Shown: positions 11,341 to 24,206, counted from the first letter of the stretch. The stretch: 64,000 nt of DNA from Cepaea nemoralis (GCA_014155875.1 JACEFZ010013229.1:70001-134000), one strand, 5' to 3'. Translations and numbers: made by a program. Notes: a model not told the origin generated them from the sequence alone.

Positions 11341-11374
11341 CGCTCCAGCCAACGGTAGAAGTTTCTCATTCAAT

Positions 11375-12531
11375 ATTCATTGGCACCTTTCCGTCTTGTC
11401 AGACGATAGTTTGGTACATTGTGCTTCAAAAAGGCTTAATAACTACGAACCATGGCGGTGGCGAGTGTGGCTGGTAAGGCCAATTCTTGCTGCAAATGTT
11501 TGCCCTCAGTAGATGCATGTGAAAACATGGTCATTTCCACCATTGTGCACCATCTCACGTCTCTAACCCTCTGTGTGTGCTTTATCTAAAATAATTTTCT
11601 CTTTTGTCTTTATTCCATTTCTGATGTTTGCCCTCCATGCAACACGTTCAGCGGCGACTTGCTCCCAATGTGCATTATCTATGCCTGTATCAATCATGTC
11701 CCGCTTATACACATCTTTGTATCGTAGTAGAGGCCGACGCTGAGATCTCCTACCCGTCTGTAATTCACCAAAAAAGATGTCCTTTGGTATTCTACCATCA
11801 TCCATCCTCCTAACATGACCTATCCATCTAAGTCTACGAAGACTGAGCATGGAATACACCGTCACACAACCTGATCTTTCCAATACTTCAGTATTTGTGA
11901 TTTTGTCTTGCCACTTAATACCAAGTATTCTTCGCAGACACCGCATATGAAAGCTGTTTAAACGTTTCTCTTGGCGTGAGTAAGTTGTCCAGGTTTCACT
12001 GCCATAAAGAAGAGTACTAAGGACACAGGCTTGGTAGACGAGGACTTTTGTTTTGGCATTAAGCTTCCTGTTCTCCCAGACCCTTTTTGCTAACATGTTC
12101 ATTGTTGGTGCTCCCTTGCCAATCCTGATGTTGATTTCCTGATGGAGGGATAATTTGCTATTTACCCCTGATCTTAGATATGTAAAATGGTCTACTATCT
12201 CCAGTTCTGCGTCGTCAATAAAGATTGATGGTACACCATGTGCACCTTGTGACATAATCTGTGTCTTCTTATTGTTAATTGTTAAACCAAATTCAGAACA
12301 AGCACTGGAGAATTCAGATAGTAGATCTTGTAATTCTTCCTCAGAGTGGGTCGTAATCGCAGCATCATCCGCAAAAAGCAACTCTCTGATTAGTACCCTC
12401 CTAATTTTGGTCTTGGCCTTCAATCTCTGAGCATTATAGAGGCCACCATTTGAGCGTGAGTGAATGTATATACCGTCATCCTGATCACGAAAGGCATATT
12501 TCAGTAGAAGTGAAAAGTATATCCCAAAGAG
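11375..12531 (-). mobile_element. 5'-truncated family A LINE (copy A3)
   Basis: The minus ORF at 11563-12423 encodes the end of a reverse transcriptase (ELLFADDAAITTHSEEELQ) and the family's thumb/C-terminal region (RCLRRILGIKWQDK, RLRWIGHVRRMDDGRIPKD). The 3' end at about 11380 (CATTGGCACC on the plus strand) is shared with the copies at 25525 and 47726. The match to the fuller copy stops abruptly at 12531, a typical 5' truncation. An uninterrupted frame of 286 codons suggests a young copy. The family's C2H2 finger falls in a frame-shifted stretch here. Confidence 0.85.
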
Positions 12532-12659
12532 GGTAAAACAAGCACATACTCAAAGAAAAATCGCTACACTTGATCTTCATACGAGGTAAATACGACTATT
12601 TAAGGCTGAGGGAAACGTCGTTAGCCGGTTTACACATTATATATATATATATTCAGTAA

Positions 12660-13300
12660 TCCACAATGTAATATACAAGTAAATGGGAATATTCTTCAAC
12701 AAGTGAATCGGTTCAATTATCTCGGAACAGTCATAACATCTGATGGCAGATGCCTTGAAGAGATTAGAACAAGGATCGCCATTGCGAAAGTAGCCTTTAG
12801 CAAGATGAAAAACATTCTGACCAATAAAATGATGTCAATTGAAACGAGAAAAAGAGAGTGTTGAGGGGATACATAGAGCCTGTTCTTTTGTATGGATGTG
12901 AAACTTGGACAATGAGCAGTCAAGCTGAAAAACATCTGATGGCTGCAGAAATGTGGTTTCTGAGGAAAATGCAAAGAATACCATGGACAGACAGAAAAAC
13001 CAATGACCAAGTACTACAAGAGACAAATGAAAATCGTAGATTGATTAGAGAAATTAGACGTAGACAGTCAAAATTTTTTGGACATGTTATGAGAAGAAAT
13101 GGACTGGAGAACTTAGTGACAACTGGCAAGATCGAAGGGAACAGACCAAGAGGAAGACCGAGAGGAAAATACCTGGATGGCTTGGCCACATGGCATGGAC
13201 AAGACAGGAACACTGAGCTGATCCACGACTCTGATGATCGAGTGAAATGGCGAATCATGACCGCCCACGCTTTCCGGCATGGCACATGATTGATTGATTG
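12660..13300 (+). mobile_element. 5'-truncated family B LINE, 3' end with TGAT tail
   Basis: Begins at NGNILQQVNR and runs through LGTVITSDGR, YIEPVLLYGCETW, RRRQSKFFGHVMRR, RPRGRPRGKYLDG and NTELIHDSDDR to a stop at 13287-13289. A short (TGAT)n tail follows at 13288-13302. A 2-base insertion near 12855 separates the first part from the ORF at 12858-13289. It is the same family as the minus copy at 33540-37010, whose tail is TGGA-type. Confidence 0.85.
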
Positions 13301-13302
13301 AT

Positions 13303-13605
13303 ATATTCTGTATTACTTAGAAAAACACGATTGGTGATAAAGAGCTCTTGAAAAGTTGTCTTGCTACTTGTCCATACATTAAGTTTACATATATGAATAT
13401 CTTTAGTGTTGTGTTTTACCCTCGCTGCACATGTTATCCAGAATTCACAGTGTCACCAGCAGTTACTGATTTATTAATGTCAAAGATAAGCTCGAAGTTG
13501 ACAGGGAGCTGCCTATGGTTGGCTTCCTATTGTTTCTTAACAGATCAACCAGCCTCATCAAAGGGATTCTTTGGAGGATGTTCAGTATACCCATAGTGTC
13601 ATATA
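13303..13605. other. No gene seen
   Basis: Short ORFs only, with no domain or repeat recognised. Confidence 0.45.
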
Positions 13606-14420
13606 CAGGTAGGCCCCGCTATACGTCGCCTCGGTATACGTCGTTTCGCTATAACGTTGTTGTCACATATGGGACTAATTTCACTGTACGTCGCTACGTT
13701 TCGCCATACGTCATTTTGGGGTTGGTGATCGGGCAGTTGATATCGGTAAAGACCATGGTTTACCTCCAACGACGGTAAGGACAATTGATGCAGGTGCTGA
13801 CAAAATCAAAGAGGGTGCTAGAAACGTTACCCCTTTGAGTGCTTCCAAGATTACTTGTACCAAAGGAATTCTTATGGAGAACATGGAAGCACAATTGGCA
13901 GTCTGGATTGAAGACCAGAACCATCGGAATATGCCTGTGAGCAAGATGGTGATCCAAGAGAAATCAGTATCTCTATGGAGATCTAGCAAAGAAATCGGAT
14001 GAGAGCAGTGCTAGTAGTGCCGATGATAGTTTTAGAGCGAGCCGTGGTTGGTTTGAGCGCTCTAAGAAGCGTTAACACCTGCACAACATTCAGACAACAG
14101 GTGAAGCGGCGAGTGCTGATACTGGGGAGGGTAGTTACTGTGCAGCAGACATTGGACACATTTTTTTTTTGTTAAAGCAGAGAAGAGTCAGGAAAAGTGG
14201 CAGGAAAAGGAGAATTTAATGCCTCTACATCTCAATAACCACCTGCCGGCCAACCCACCTTTATTTAGCCAATAAATAACATAACCATCAAAATAAACAT
14301 TGGTACACAATACACTGTATTTCATTTAATTCTATGGGAAATAGTTTTTCGCTATACGTCGTTTCACTTAATGTCGCGTTTTCCAAGAACGTAACCCCGA
14401 TGTTAACCGGGGTCTACCTG
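13606..14420 (+). mobile_element. Tigger/pogo-type DNA transposon, internally deleted
   Basis: The ends are inverted repeats beginning CAGGTAGRCCCCG (right end GGGGTCTACCTG) with a TA duplication at 13604-13605 and 14421-14422. Further in, both sides contain CGCTATACGTCG. The plus strand at about 13727-14000 encodes the N-terminal DNA-binding part of a pogo transposase: GLPPTTVRTI, ITCTKGILMENMEAQLAVW and EDQNHRNMPVSKMVIQEK. This matches the CENP-B-like helix-turn-helix region. The DDE catalytic domain is absent in the 815-bp element, so it could only move with help from a relative. Confidence 0.85.
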
Positions 14421-14422
14421 TA

Positions 14423-15007
14423 CTTATTACTATAATTTCAGGGTTTGAATATTCTTGCGAATATGACAATTCCTCCACTGGGATGGAACATGAGGTGTTT
14501 CTGGCACTAAACATTCCTCGTATTTTAACATAATCACATTCGTGTTGGTCGACCCCTTCCTCTTCTTCCGGGTACCTTAATTCTCTCCAAGTCAATGTGA
14601 CGATTAACTAATTACGTGCCATGGGATGATTAATAGTCTCAAGCGTCTTCTCGTATTTGCCATGGGCTTACATATCGTTGAAATGTTGCCATTGTGTTAT
14701 AATACAACATGTTTGCTTTCATATTAGAAACTGTTATGACATAATTGTTACACACCGCTACTTCAAGTTTTCAGCCATCCATTTTTGTTTTATCCAAATC
14801 TACTCTTCTCCATCTCTCGTCTCCACCCCCATTGGCTCCAAATGAGTGATTCTCCCATTGCAGTTTAGAAGAAACAAAATCTAGAATAAAGTAATGTGTA
14901 TAAATGTTATAGTGTATTATCTAATTTCAACTTGTCACTAGGGATATCGTGTCACAGACTGCAAATGTCGGCAGAAGCCAAGATGCTACAAATATTGACT
15001 CTGAGCA
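14423..15007. other. No gene seen
   Basis: AT-rich spacer between the Tigger element and the satellite array; no feature recognised. Confidence 0.5.
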
Positions 15008-18000
15008 TGTACACAGACACTACAACTTGCGGCTTTATTTAGATAGTATGATAACATATAGCACACAGACACTACAACTTGCGGCTTTATTTAGATAGTA
15101 TGATAACATATAGCACACAGACACTACAACTTGCGGCTTTATTTAGATAGTATGATAACATATAGCACACAGACACTACAACTTGCGGCTTTATTTAGAT
15201 AGTATGACAACATATAGCACACAGACACTACAACTTGCGGCTTTATTTAGATAGTATGATAACATATAGCACACAGACACTATGACTTGCGGCTTTATTT
15301 AGATAGTATGATAACATATAGCACACAGACACTATGACTTGCGGCTTTATTTAGATAGTATGATAACATATAGCACACAGACACTACAACTTGCGGCTTT
15401 ATTTAGATAGTATGATAACATATAGCACACAGACACTACAACTTGCGGCTTTATTTAGATAGTATGATAACATATAGCACACAGACACTATGACTTGCGG
15501 CTTTATTTAGATAGTATGATAACATATAGCACACAGACACTACAACTTGCGGCTTTATTTAGATAGTATGATAACATATAGCACACAGACACTACAACTT
15601 GCGGCTTTATTTAGATAGTATGATAACATATAGCACACAGACACTACAACTTGCGGCTTTATTTAGATAGTATGATAACATATAGCACACAGACACTACA
15701 ACTTGCGGCTTTATTTAGATAGTATGATAACATATAGCACACAGACACTACAACTTGCGGCTTTATTTAGATAGTATGATAACATATAGCTCACAGACAC
15801 TACGAATTGTAGCTTTATTTAGATAGTATGATAACATATAGCACACAGACACTACAACTTGCGGCTTTATTTAGATAGTATGATAACATATAGCACACAG
15901 ACACTACGAATTGTAGCTTTATTTAGATAGTATGATAACATATAGCACACAGACACTACAACTTGCGGCTTTATTAGATAGTTTGATAACATATAGCACA
16001 CAGACACTACAACTTGCGGCTTTATTTAGATAGTATGATAACATATAGCACACAGACACTACAACTTGCGGCTTTATTTAGATAGTATGACAACATATAG
16101 CACACAGACACTACAACTTGCGGCTTTATTTAGATAGTATGACAACATATAGCACACAGACACTACAACTTGCGGCTTTATTTAGATAGTATGATAACAT
16201 ATAGCACACAGACACTACAACTTGCGGCTTTATTTAGATAGTATGACAACATATAGCACACAGACACTACAACTTGCGGCTTTATTTAGATAGTATGATA
16301 ACATATAGCACACAGACACTACAACTTGCGGCTTTATTTAGATAGTATGACAACATATAGCACACAGACACTACAACTTGCGGCTTTATTTAGATAGTAT
16401 GATAACATATAGCACACAGACACTACAACTTGCGGCTTTATTTAGATAGTATGACAACATATAGCACACAGACACTACAACTTGCGGCTTTATTTAGATA
16501 GTATGACAACATATAGCACACAGACACTACAACTTGCGGCTTTATTTAGATAGTATGATAACATATAGCACACAGACACTATGACTTGCGGCTTTATTTA
16601 GATAGTATGATAACATATAGCACACAGACACTACGAATTGTAGCTTTATTTAGATAGTATGATAACATATAGCACACAGACACTATGACTTGCGGCTTTA
16701 TTTAGATAGTATGATAACATATAGCACACAGACACTACGAATTGTAGCTTTATTTAGATAGTATGATAACATATAGCACACAGACACTACAAACTTGCGG
16801 CTTTATTTATATAGTTTGATAACATATAGCACACAGACACTACAACTTGCGGCTTTATTTAGATAGTATGATAACATATAGCACACAGACACTACGAATT
16901 GTAGCTTTATTTAGATAGTATGATAACATATAGCACACAGACACTACAACTTGCGGCTTTATTTAGATAGTATGATAACATATAGCACACAGACACTACG
17001 AATTGTAGCTTTATTTAGATAGTATGATAACATATAGCACACAGACACTATGACTTGCGGCTTTATTTAGATAGTATGATAACATATAGCACACAGACAC
17101 TACGAATTGTAGCTTTATTTAGATAGTATGATAACATATAGCACACAGACACTACAACTTGCGGCTTTATTTAGATAGTATGATAACATATAGCACACAG
17201 ACACTACAACTTGCGGCTTTATTTAGATAGTATGATAACATATAGCACACAGACACTACAACTTGCGGCTTTATTTAGATAGTATGATAACATATAGCAC
17301 ACAGACACTACGAATTGTAGCTTTATTTAGATAGTATGATAACATATAGCACACAGACACTACAACTTGCGGCTTTATTTAGATAGTATGATAACATATA
17401 GCACACAGGACACTACAACTTGCGGCTTTATTTAGATAGTATGACAACATATAGCACACAGACACTACAACTTGCGGCTTTATTTAGATAGTATGACAAC
17501 ATATAGCACACAGACACTACAACTTGCGGCTTTATTTAGATAGTATGATAACATATAGCACACAGACACTATGACTTGCGGCTTTATTTAGATAGTATGA
17601 TAACATATAGCACACAGACACTACGAATTGTAGCTTTATTTAGATAGTATGATAACATATAGCACACATACACTATGACTTGCGGCTTTATTTAGATAGT
17701 ATGATAACATATAGCACACAGACACTACGAATTGTAGCTTTATTTAGATAGTATGATAACATATAGCACACAGACACTACAACTTGCGGCTTTATTTATA
17801 TAGTTTGATAACATATAGCACACAGACACTACAACTTGCGGCTTTATTTAGATAGTATGATAACATATAGCACACAGACACTACGAATTGTAGCTTTATT
17901 TAGATAGTATGATAACATATAGCACACAGACACTACAACTTGCGGCTTTATTTAGATAGTATGATAACATATAGCACACAGACACTACGAATTGTAGCTT

Positions 18001-18780
18001 TATTTAGATAGTATGATAACATATAGCACACAGACACTATGACTTGCGGCTTTATTTAGATAGTATGATAACATATAGCACACAGACACTACGAATTGTA
18101 GCTTTATTTAGATAGTATGATAACATATAGCACACAGACACTACAACTTGCGGCTTTATTTAGATAGTATGATAACATATAGCACACAGACACTACAACT
18201 TGCGGCTTTATTTAGATAGTATGATAACATATAGCACACAGACACTACAACTTGCGGCTTTATTTAGATAGTATGATAACATATAGCTCACAGACACTAC
18301 GAATTGTAGCTTTATTTAGATAGTATGATAACATATAGCACACAGACACTACAACTTGCGGCTTTATTTAGATAGTATGATAACATATAGCACACAGACA
18401 CTACAACTTGCGGCTTTATTTAGATAGTATGATAACATATAGCTCACAGACACTACAACTTGCGGCTTTATTTAGATAGTATGACAACATATAGCTCACA
18501 GACACTACGAATTGTAGCTTTATTTAGATAGTATGATAACATATAGCACACAGACACTACAACTTGCGGCTTTATTTAGATAGTATGATAACATATAGCA
18601 CACAGACACTACGAATTGTAGCTTTATTTAGATAGTATGATAACATATAGCACACAGACACTACAACTTGCGGCTTTATTTAGATAGTATGATAACATAT
18701 AGCACACAGACACTACAACTTGCGGCTTTATTTAGATAGTATGACAACATATAGCTCACAGACACTACGAATTGTAGCTT
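15008..18780. repeat. 52-bp satellite, homogeneous part, about 72 copies
   Basis: The monomer starts CACACAGACACTACAACTTG and continues through GCGGCTTTATTTAGATAG to AACATATAG. Three monomer classes differ mainly in one block: ACAACTTGCGG, ATGACTTGCGG and ACGAATTGTAG. A run of classes repeats at a distance of 989 bp. The diagnostic variant TTTATTTATATAGTTTG occurs at about 16802 and 17791. This indicates a 19-monomer higher-order unit of 988 bp, plus one inserted base. Every monomer carries AATAAA on the minus strand. There is no coding potential. Confidence 0.97.
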
Positions 18781-20465
18781 TATTTAGACAGTATGACAGC
18801 ACAAGCTAAGACACTACAAATTGCAGCTTTATTTAGACAGCATCACAGCACAAGCTCACAGACACAACGAATTGTAGCTTTATTAAAATAGTATGACAGC
18901 ACAAGCTAAGACATTGAGAATTGCAGATTTATTTAGACAGTATGACAGCAAATAGCAAATAGCTCACAGACAATACGACTTTTAAATTTATTTAGAAAAT
19001 ATGACAGCACAAGCTCATAGACACAACGACGTTTAGCTTTATTTAGATGATACGACAGCATATAGCTCACATACACTACGACTTGTAGATTTATTTAGAT
19101 AGTATCACAGCACAAGCTCACAGACACTACGAATTGTAGCTTTATTTAGACAGTATGACAGCACAAGCTAAGACACTACGAATTGCAGCTTTATTTAGAC
19201 AGTATCACAGCTCAAGCTCACAGACACTACGAATTGCAGCTATATTTAGACAGTATGACAGCATATAGCTCACAGAAACTACGACTTTTAGCTTTATTTA
19301 GAAAATATGGTATCACAAGCTCACAGACACTACGACTTGCAGCTTAATATAGATAATATGACAGCATATAGCTCACAGACTCTACGAATTGTAACTTTAT
19401 TTACATAATATGACAGTATATAGCTCACAGACACTACGACTTGCAGCTTAATTTAGATAATATGACAGCATATAGCTCACAGACTCTACGAATTGTAACT
19501 TTATTTAGACAGTATGACAGCATATAGCTCACAGACACTACGAATTGCAGCTTAATTTAGACAGTATCACAGCTCTAGCTCACAGACACTACGAATTGTA
19601 ACTTTATTTAGACAGTATGTCAGCATATAGCTCACAGACACTACAAATGGCAGCTTTATTTAGACATTATGACAGCATATAGCTCCTAGACATTACGAAT
19701 TGTATCTTTATTTAGACAGTTGACAGCACAAGCTGAGACACTACGAATTGCAGCTTTATTTAGACAGTATGACAGCATATAGTCACAGACACTACAAATG
19801 GCAGCTTTATTTACACATTATGACAGCATATAGCTCCTAGACACTACGAATTGTATCTTTATTTAGACAGCATGACAGCACAAGCTGAGACACTACGAAT
19901 TGCAGCTTTATTTAGACAGTATCACAGCATATAGCTCACAGACACTACGACTTGTAGCTTTATTTAGACAGTATGACAGCACAAGCTAAGACACTACGAA
20001 TTGCCGCTTTATTTAGACAGTATGACAGCACAAGCTCACAGACACTACGACTTGTAGCTTTATTTAGATAATATGACAGCATATAGCTCAAAGACACTAC
20101 GAATTGTAGCTTTATTTAGACAGTTTGACAGCATATAGCTAACAGACACTACGAATTGTAGCTGTATTTAGACAGTTTGACAGCATATAGCTCACAGACA
20201 CTACGAATTGTAGCTTTATTTAGACAGTATCACAGCACAAGCTCACAGACACTACGAATTGCAGCTTTATTTAGACATTATGACAGCATATAGCTCACAG
20301 ACACTACGAATTGTAGCTTTATTTAGACAGTATGACAGCACAAGCTAAGACACTACGAATTGCAGCTTTATTTAGACAGTATGACAGCACAAGCTAAGAC
20401 ACTACGAATTGTAGCTTTATTTAGACACTATGACAGCATTTAGCTCACAGATACTACGACTTGTT
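18781..20465. repeat. Divergent flank of the same satellite, about 33 copies
   Basis: The same monomer continues with many substitutions and length changes. ACAGCACAAGCTAAG or ACAGCATATAGCTCAC replaces the ATATAGCACAC segment, and GACAGTATGACAGC replaces GATAGTATGATAAC. Periods vary between about 47 and 52. Higher divergence at one edge with homogeneity in the middle is what unequal exchange produces. Confidence 0.93.
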
Positions 20466-20468
20466 CCT

Positions 20469-20903
20469 GTATGTATGTATGTATGTATGTATGTATGTAT
20501 GTATGTATGTATGTATGTATGTATGTATGTATGTATGTATGTATGTATGTATGTATGTATGTATGTATGTATGTATGTATGTATGTATGTATGTATGTAT
20601 GTATGTATGTATGTATGTATGTATGTATGTATGTATGTATGTATGTATGTATGTATGTATGTATGTATGTATGTATGCATGCATGCATGCATGCATGCAT
20701 GCATGCATGCATGCATGTATGTATGTATGTATGTATGTATGTATGTATGTATGTATGTATGTATGTATGTATGTATGTATGTATGTATGTATGTATGTAT
20801 GTATGTATGTATGTATGTATGTATGTATGTATGTATGTATGTATGTATGTATGTATGTATGTATGTATGTATGTATGTATGCATGTATGTATGTATGTAT
20901 GTT
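20469..20903. repeat. (ATGT)n array with an internal (ATGC)n block
   Basis: A tetranucleotide array of about 435 bases directly abuts the satellite. Its centre (about 20677-20716) is ATGC instead of ATGT, and one more ATGC occurs near 20878. All long ORFs over it are translations of the repeat. Confidence 0.98.
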
Positions 20904-21330
20904 TACATTGTTTGCTTCTGTTGTTTCAATGCAGATTTAATATTTCTTGTTGATATTGGTGTGCGAAAGAAGCGTGATTAGAAGGGCCGAATGTATGTAT
21001 GGCGTGCGATCCTAATTTGTGGCCTGTTGTGGGTGAGAGAGATACAGAAGGAAAACAAATTAACCTATTTGGAGGAGCTATAGATTTAGCAATGCTTCTA
21101 AAATGTTTTACACAAAGCGTCACTATCATTACGTAGATTGTGCTTTGTAGAATATCGTTACCATTCTGACAGACTCCTGGTCTCTGGTAAATGTTCCTGC
21201 CTCATGTACAACAGTCCAATTGTTGTATTATATGACGCCATTGTATATAACATTCGGGATTTATTCAATGTCTTCATGGATGTGTAATGTTTGTTTAACA
21301 TATAATTACTTCTCTGGACATTGTGTGTGT

Positions 21331-21375
<45 letters not shown>

Positions 21376-21559
21376 TGTCCGTGTATGCATGTGCGTTTTT
21401 GTGTGTGAGTTATTGTAGAAACAAAACGTTATTTTAACGAAGTCACTGTTCTAATCCTTTAGCTCTATTTTAGAAGTGGACCAGGTCATATGCGTAAATC
21501 ATTTCAGGAATTAGATTGCCAACAATATTATGAGTCGATGAAAACTGTCACAGGTCTCA
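20904..21559. other. No confident gene; (GT)n at 21322-21378
   Basis: Plus-strand codons at about 21001-21135 read CDPNLWPVVGERD and FGGAIDLAMLLKCF without stops. This looks protein-like, but it is too short and matches no family I can name. The rest is AT-rich with a GT microsatellite at 21322-21378. Confidence 0.4.
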
Positions 21560-22269
21560 TCATTGTTTATGTTTCTCATTATACTTTCTGTATTTATGTT
21601 GAACACATGCTGAGAGAGAATGCACTCCTGTCTGTATCTTATCAGAATCCCAAACCAATTTGAATTGACTTGAGTTGAGATACGAACTGACATCACTGCA
21701 CACAGACATTCCCATACACGCTCCGTCCCCTCGTTCAACAGCCAGCGAAGAGTCACAGTACTAATCTTTCCCACCGCTATCTGATTGAAAGTTCCCCTGG
21801 TCTTCCTTCTCAGTTTTTAGATTCTACCAGAACCCCTGCCAATCCCCCTCAATCTGATACTTTCCACATACGGGTTCTCACTATGTTCCCCCACCTTCTC
21901 CACTTGGTCCCACAGGCGCAGGACCACCTCTGCCTTGCCCATAGGTAATCTACCACAAAGAGGTTCATTCCCTGCCAGCCTATCAGCCTGTACACCCCCC
22001 CCCCCTCCCCCCGCACTATTGCGACCAAAAAGAAATGCATACAATTCTAACAATTTGTGACCTCTGAAGCGAGGTGAGCCATTTCACAAGAAACATTCCT
22101 TTCCCCATCTTACTAATCGATTCCTTGAGTCTTTAATGAATACAATGTGTGTTGCAGTGGTCTCCTCTAACCATCGGAAAGCCGGTGTGACTGCTTCCAA
22201 CTCCAATATCATGCTGGAGGTCGTAGTCTCATATGCCAGACTCTCCTTTTTCAAGCATCGCGATGCCAA
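21560..22269 (-). mobile_element. Degraded RNase H-type LINE fragment
   Basis: On the minus strand the pieces, in order, are YETTTSSMILELEAVTPAF with WLEETTATHIVFIKDS (the start of an RNase H with its acidic strand), QADRLAGNEP (last helix) and TISTVTLRWLLNEGTERVW (C-terminal tail). They occupy three frames, so several indels separate them. A run of C near 21996-22012 replaces the PGHAGVQGNE segment present in the 6.4-kb copy. The LINE type is the same as at 6388 and 50045. Confidence 0.7.
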
Positions 22270-22815
22270 AGGATTTAATGCCTCCTCAAAGTGGGAAAAG
22301 CATCAATGTAACGTTTACAGAATATTTATTGAACTTTGAGTTTCACCTGTGTTTGCCTTGACAGGGCCAGACCAAATGACTTCCCCGACCTTATATGTTC
22401 CTCAGACTGGACGTTCCTCACCCCTGGGTTACGGAATGAATGAGTACGTGTCGGGTAATGCATTTACATGGAAACACGCTGCGTTAAAGTTATGGTCGAG
22501 GATACAAATATGCCACGTTTTGTTTTTCACCAGACATCTTTAATTTTTACACCTATACATCTTTCCTAATTTCCTAAAGCTATTATGTTTTCTTCTTACC
22601 TTCGTCATTTCATGCTTACACTGACAGACAAGTTCTCATCATGTAGTAAACAGTTTTTGAAGCTTCTCTTTAGTTCTATACAATTTTAAGTGCAGTGCCA
22701 TCTCACTCAGCCAGTATTCCCTTTTTAGTTGATTATGCTGATGGAACATGCTTTGTAGTTTCATCAAACTGCCGCATTAACATAGTGGTGGGTCATCCAG
22801 AGAAGCCTGCACTTA
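22270..22815. other. No gene seen
   Basis: Spacer between the LINE fragment and the second receptor. Short ORFs only. Confidence 0.45.
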
Positions 22816-23864
22816 TTAATTAAAGGACTCTCTTAAGCGTCTTAGTCGAATTGGGCATATGGTGCTAAACCCATATTTATTATTAGCACCGACGTAAATA
22901 ATGAAGTCTCCCACACAGTTAAGGCATAATACCCAATCTTGTAAAGCCATTAAAACACTCTGCAATGGGCCGTTGTGATCTAGGAGCCCATAATTCATAA
23001 GGTATCCAAAAGCAAACGCAAAGCCACTACACACAATATACAGCACGCAGATACTGAGTAGTGTTTTCGTTGTCTTCGATGTGGTGTGTTTAGTGATTAC
23101 TTTGTCATGGCTCAAGGTGAGCTGCTTACGTCTGTTGGTAATTAATATGACATTGATACCAATAAAAACACAGCCGGCAGTTACTAGACTAAGTGGTATT
23201 ATTCCTGTGATATAATTAACTATATTGCCTATCAACTCATCTAACCCGCTTTCGATAGCACGGAAATATAAATCTGTGTTTTTAATCTGACCAAAAGTGA
23301 CGTTTTCAAAATTAAATTGCACAAACTGAATACACAGTATATTTGTATACACAAAATATGTTGCACCTAATATATACATACAGGATACTGAAATAATCAC
23401 ACGCTGGGGTGTCAATATTAAATGGACATGAAATGGACAACATATGGCTAACAAACGCTCGCCTGTTATTAGAACGGGAATTAACGTTGCAGCATGAATT
23501 CCTACATAATCAGCACAGTAAAACAGCCTAGAAATAATATAAAGCAACATGTTAACTTTTTCAGAAAACATAAACTCTCCCCTATGATTCGCGGTGTTAT
23601 ATACATAGGGAAGTTGATTTTACCCGTGAGAAAGAGAACATCAGAGCCAGCCAAAGCCATTAGAAGTATGCTGGAACATTTCTGGAATCCCTGTCGAGTC
23701 AGGATGACAATGCTGATCACATTCCCGGCTATACCCAACACGCTGGTACACGGAATAAGCACATAGCGAAGTGTAATATATATTCTGTAAGCAAGTTCCC
23801 TTTGGAAGTCAAACTGTGTGACTTCGACTGCCACTGGAATCATCACAGTTGTATTGAGCGACAT
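22816..23864 (-). pseudogene. Class A GPCR, gastropod chemosensory-receptor type (copy 2), one frameshift
   Basis: Two minus-strand frames, 23502-23864 and 22816-23571, together cover a complete seven-helix receptor of about 350 residues. TM1 has LGIAGNVISIVIL. TM2 has LLMALAGSDVLFL. TM3 ends in LITGERLLAI. TM4 starts at PQRVIISVSCMYIL. TM5 is NYITGIIPLSLVTAG, TM6 follows SKTTKTLLSICVLY, and TM7 reads CVGDFIIYVGANN. The start MSLNTT carries a glycosylation site. The only lesion is a one-base shift around 23570-23585, next to a GGGG run, at the end of the first extracellular loop. It could be a real mutation or a base-call error. It is a paralogue of the plus-strand copy at 3702. It lacks DRY and has GDFIIY in the NPxxY place, as that copy does. 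Confidence 0.85.
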
Positions 23865-24206
23865 GGTTCTCTTCGCTTACAAAATTTATGCTTGCAATAG
23901 TTTCTTGCGTTGCTTACAGTCTTGAATGTGTATTCCACACTCTATAGTAGTGTAGTCTGAACAACAGAACGTATGTCCGGAAGCCTGACCTGGGATAATG
24001 TGTTTGAATGAATCAATGTCAAAAAGGTTACGTCAACCATACTGGCTATCAGGACATGAATCTGGAAATAAAGACCGCAGACTTGGTACTGACTCCATCA
24101 CCCTCTAAGTATTGATTTGTCTATAATATATGGGTCTAGCACCACACACCCAATTCACCTGAAGCGTGTAAACAGATCATTAACTTATTACTGACTTATT
24201 GTCAAG
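23865..24206. other. No gene seen upstream of receptor copy 2
   Basis: Would contain the promoter of the minus-strand receptor. No clear TATA or initiator element could be assigned. Confidence 0.4.

Noticed and set aside
15008..20465. Regular repeat-spacer appearance that could suggest a CRISPR array
   Set aside because: The whole 52-bp unit repeats, with no variable spacers. The surroundings are animal DNA.
20417..20981. Several ORFs of 84-183 codons over the ATGT array
   Set aside because: They translate the tetranucleotide repeat (MYVC, HTYI) in different frames and have no independent coding evidence.
20998..21135. Protein-like 45-codon stretch (LWPVVGERD, GGAIDLAMLLKCF)
   Set aside because: Too short, no start codon context and no family recognised. 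Kept only as a remark in the intergenic entry.
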